A stretch of 12,694 nucleotides of DNA from an uncultured Eubacteriales bacterium (lineage in GTDB: Bacteria > Bacillota > Clostridia > Oscillospirales > Oscillospiraceae): positions 1 to 12,694 of the forward strand of contig CABRZO010000056.1 of the NCBI GenBank assembly GCA_902475455.1, in the 5' to 3' direction. Under the pieces are notes generated by a model. It had not been told where the DNA came from and ran no database searches. It saw only the letters and a list, made by a program, of their open reading frames with translations. This document shows positions 11,897 to 12,694 of the stretch, piece by piece. A program made the position numbers and the translations under genes. Within the stretch, counting starts at the first letter, position 1. Each line of letters starts with the position of its first letter.

Positions 11897-12694
11897 ATGG
11901 AAACTTATGGACTCGAAAAGTTGGGCATTATCAATCCTTCCGCCGTTTATCGTAACCTGACCCCCGCTGTGCTGGTGGAGAAGGCTCTGCAGCGCGGCGA
12001 AGGCAAGCTGATGGACAACGGCGCTCTGCTGGTCAACACCGGCAAGTACACCGGCCGTTCCCCTGACGACAAGTTCATCGTGGACAGCGAGGGTGTCCAT
12101 GACGAGATCGCCTGGGGCAAGGTCAACCGCCCCATCTCCCAGGAGAAGTTTGACGCCATCTATGAGAAGATGGTGGCCTATCTCCAGAACCGCGAGATCT
12201 TCATCTTCGACGGCTTCGCCGGCGCCGATCCCGCCTACACCAAGGGCTTCCGCATTGTCAACGAGCTGGCCAGCCAGAACCTGTTCATCCATCAGCTGCT
12301 GATCCGTCCCACCAAGGAGCAGCTGGAGAACTTCCAGATCGACTTCACCATCATCGCCGCTCCCGGCTTCAAGTGCATCCCCGAGCGTGACGGCGTCCAC
12401 TCTGAGGCTGCCATCATGATCGACTATGAGAAGAAGCTGGTCCTGATCGCCGGCAGCCAGTACAGCGGCGAGATCAAGAAGAGCGTCTTCTCCGTCATGA
12501 ACTACCTGCTGCCCAAGGAGGGCGTGTTCCCCATGCACTGCTCCGCCAACATCGGCAAGGACGGGGACGCCGCCATCTTCTTCGGCCTGTCCGGCACCGG
12601 CAAGACCACTCTGTCCGCCGACCCCAACCGTATGCTGATCGGCGACGACGAGCACGGCTGGAGCGACAACACCGTGTTCAACTTCGAGGGTGGC
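11897..12694 (+). CDS. pckA: Phosphoenolpyruvate carboxykinase (ATP), N-terminal 266 residues; runs off the window
   Basis: The reading frame is open to the window end, covering about half of the usual roughly 530 aa. The enzyme interconverts oxaloacetate + ATP and phosphoenolpyruvate + CO2 + ADP in the cytoplasm. In anaerobes it often runs in the carboxylating direction. Visible motifs: TGRSPDDKFIV (52-62; R54 corresponds to the oxaloacetate-binding Arg), YSGEIKKSVF (189-198, substrate and metal lysine), MHCSANIG with H214 (213-220), the P-loop GLSGTGKTTLS (230-240) and the kinase-2 motif LIGDDEHGW (247-255). The P-loop and ATP-family motifs exclude the GTP-type enzyme. ATG 11897 follows AAAGGAG at 11881-11887. 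It has its own promoter and a leader palindrome. Confidence 0.97.
   Translation, partial: METYGLEKLGIINPSAVYRNLTPAVLVEKALQRGEGKLMDNGALLVNTGKYTGRSPDDKFIVDSEGVHDEIAWGKVNRPISQEKFDAIYEKMVAYLQNREIFIFDGFAGADPAYTKGFRIVNELASQNLFIHQLLIRPTKEQLENFQIDFTIIAAPGFKCIPERDGVHSEAAIMIDYEKKLVLIAGSQYSGEIKKSVFSVMNYLLPKEGVFPMHCSANIGKDGDAAIFFGLSGTGKTTLSADPNRMLIGDDEHGWSDNTVFNFEGG

Noticed and set aside
1..12694. CRISPR array, IS element, retron or diversity-generating element
   Set aside because: No regularly spaced repeats, transposase, reverse transcriptase or Cas-like protein is visible on either strand.

Overview
The window looks like a chromosome segment from a GC-rich, gut-type member of the Clostridia, most likely Oscillospiraceae (Flavonifractor/Lawsonibacter-like). 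The reasons are strong AGGAGG-type ribosome binding sites, a G5/3D-domain cell-wall protein, a CCA-encoding tRNA, ATP-type PEP carboxykinase and codon use dominated by GGC, CTG, AAG and GCC. The taxonomic call is inference.

Left end (1-2600) is the integrase-bearing end of an integrated element. It holds an AT-rich gene whose N-terminus resembles the YbjQ/UPF0145 family (72-1109), an unannotated small-RNA-like unit on the minus strand (promoter 1231-1259, transcript about 1226 to 1108, intrinsic terminator), and a complete tyrosine recombinase (1278-2516). The recombinase ends 83 bp from the CCA end of a tRNA-Pro(CGG) gene (2600-2676, minus). The element therefore probably integrated at the tRNA 3' end, with its body extending left of the window.

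Middle (2677-4215) is chromosomal backbone. An AT-rich spacer with several dyads separates the tRNA promoter from a well-formed promoter for a YabE-like secreted G5-3D protein (3116-4156). A bidirectional terminator follows.

Metabolic cassette (4213-10792): a LysR-type regulator on the minus strand is divergent from four plus-strand genes. These are an iron-sulfur-flavoprotein-like FMN reductase with a C-terminal zinc ribbon, a zinc alcohol dehydrogenase probably using NADP(H), a 637-aa Old Yellow Enzyme/2,4-dienoyl-CoA-reductase-type Fe-S flavoprotein with a non-canonical active site, and a 12-helix MFS transporter. Together they look like a regulated module for importing and redox-processing a small organic molecule; the substrate cannot be read from the sequence. 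The divergent intergenic region carries dyads fitting LysR-type control.

Right end (10793-12694) is core housekeeping: rsmA (16S rRNA dimethyladenosine transferase) and the first 266 codons of pckA, each with its own promoter. In Bacillus subtilis yabE and ksgA/rsmA lie close together; here the roughly 6-kb redox cassette sits between them.

The item most worth following is the small RNA beside the integrase. It has two hairpins with the same 7-nt loop, and both stems contain pairs that form (as G-U) only in the minus-strand RNA. The divergent active site of the OYE-type enzyme comes next.
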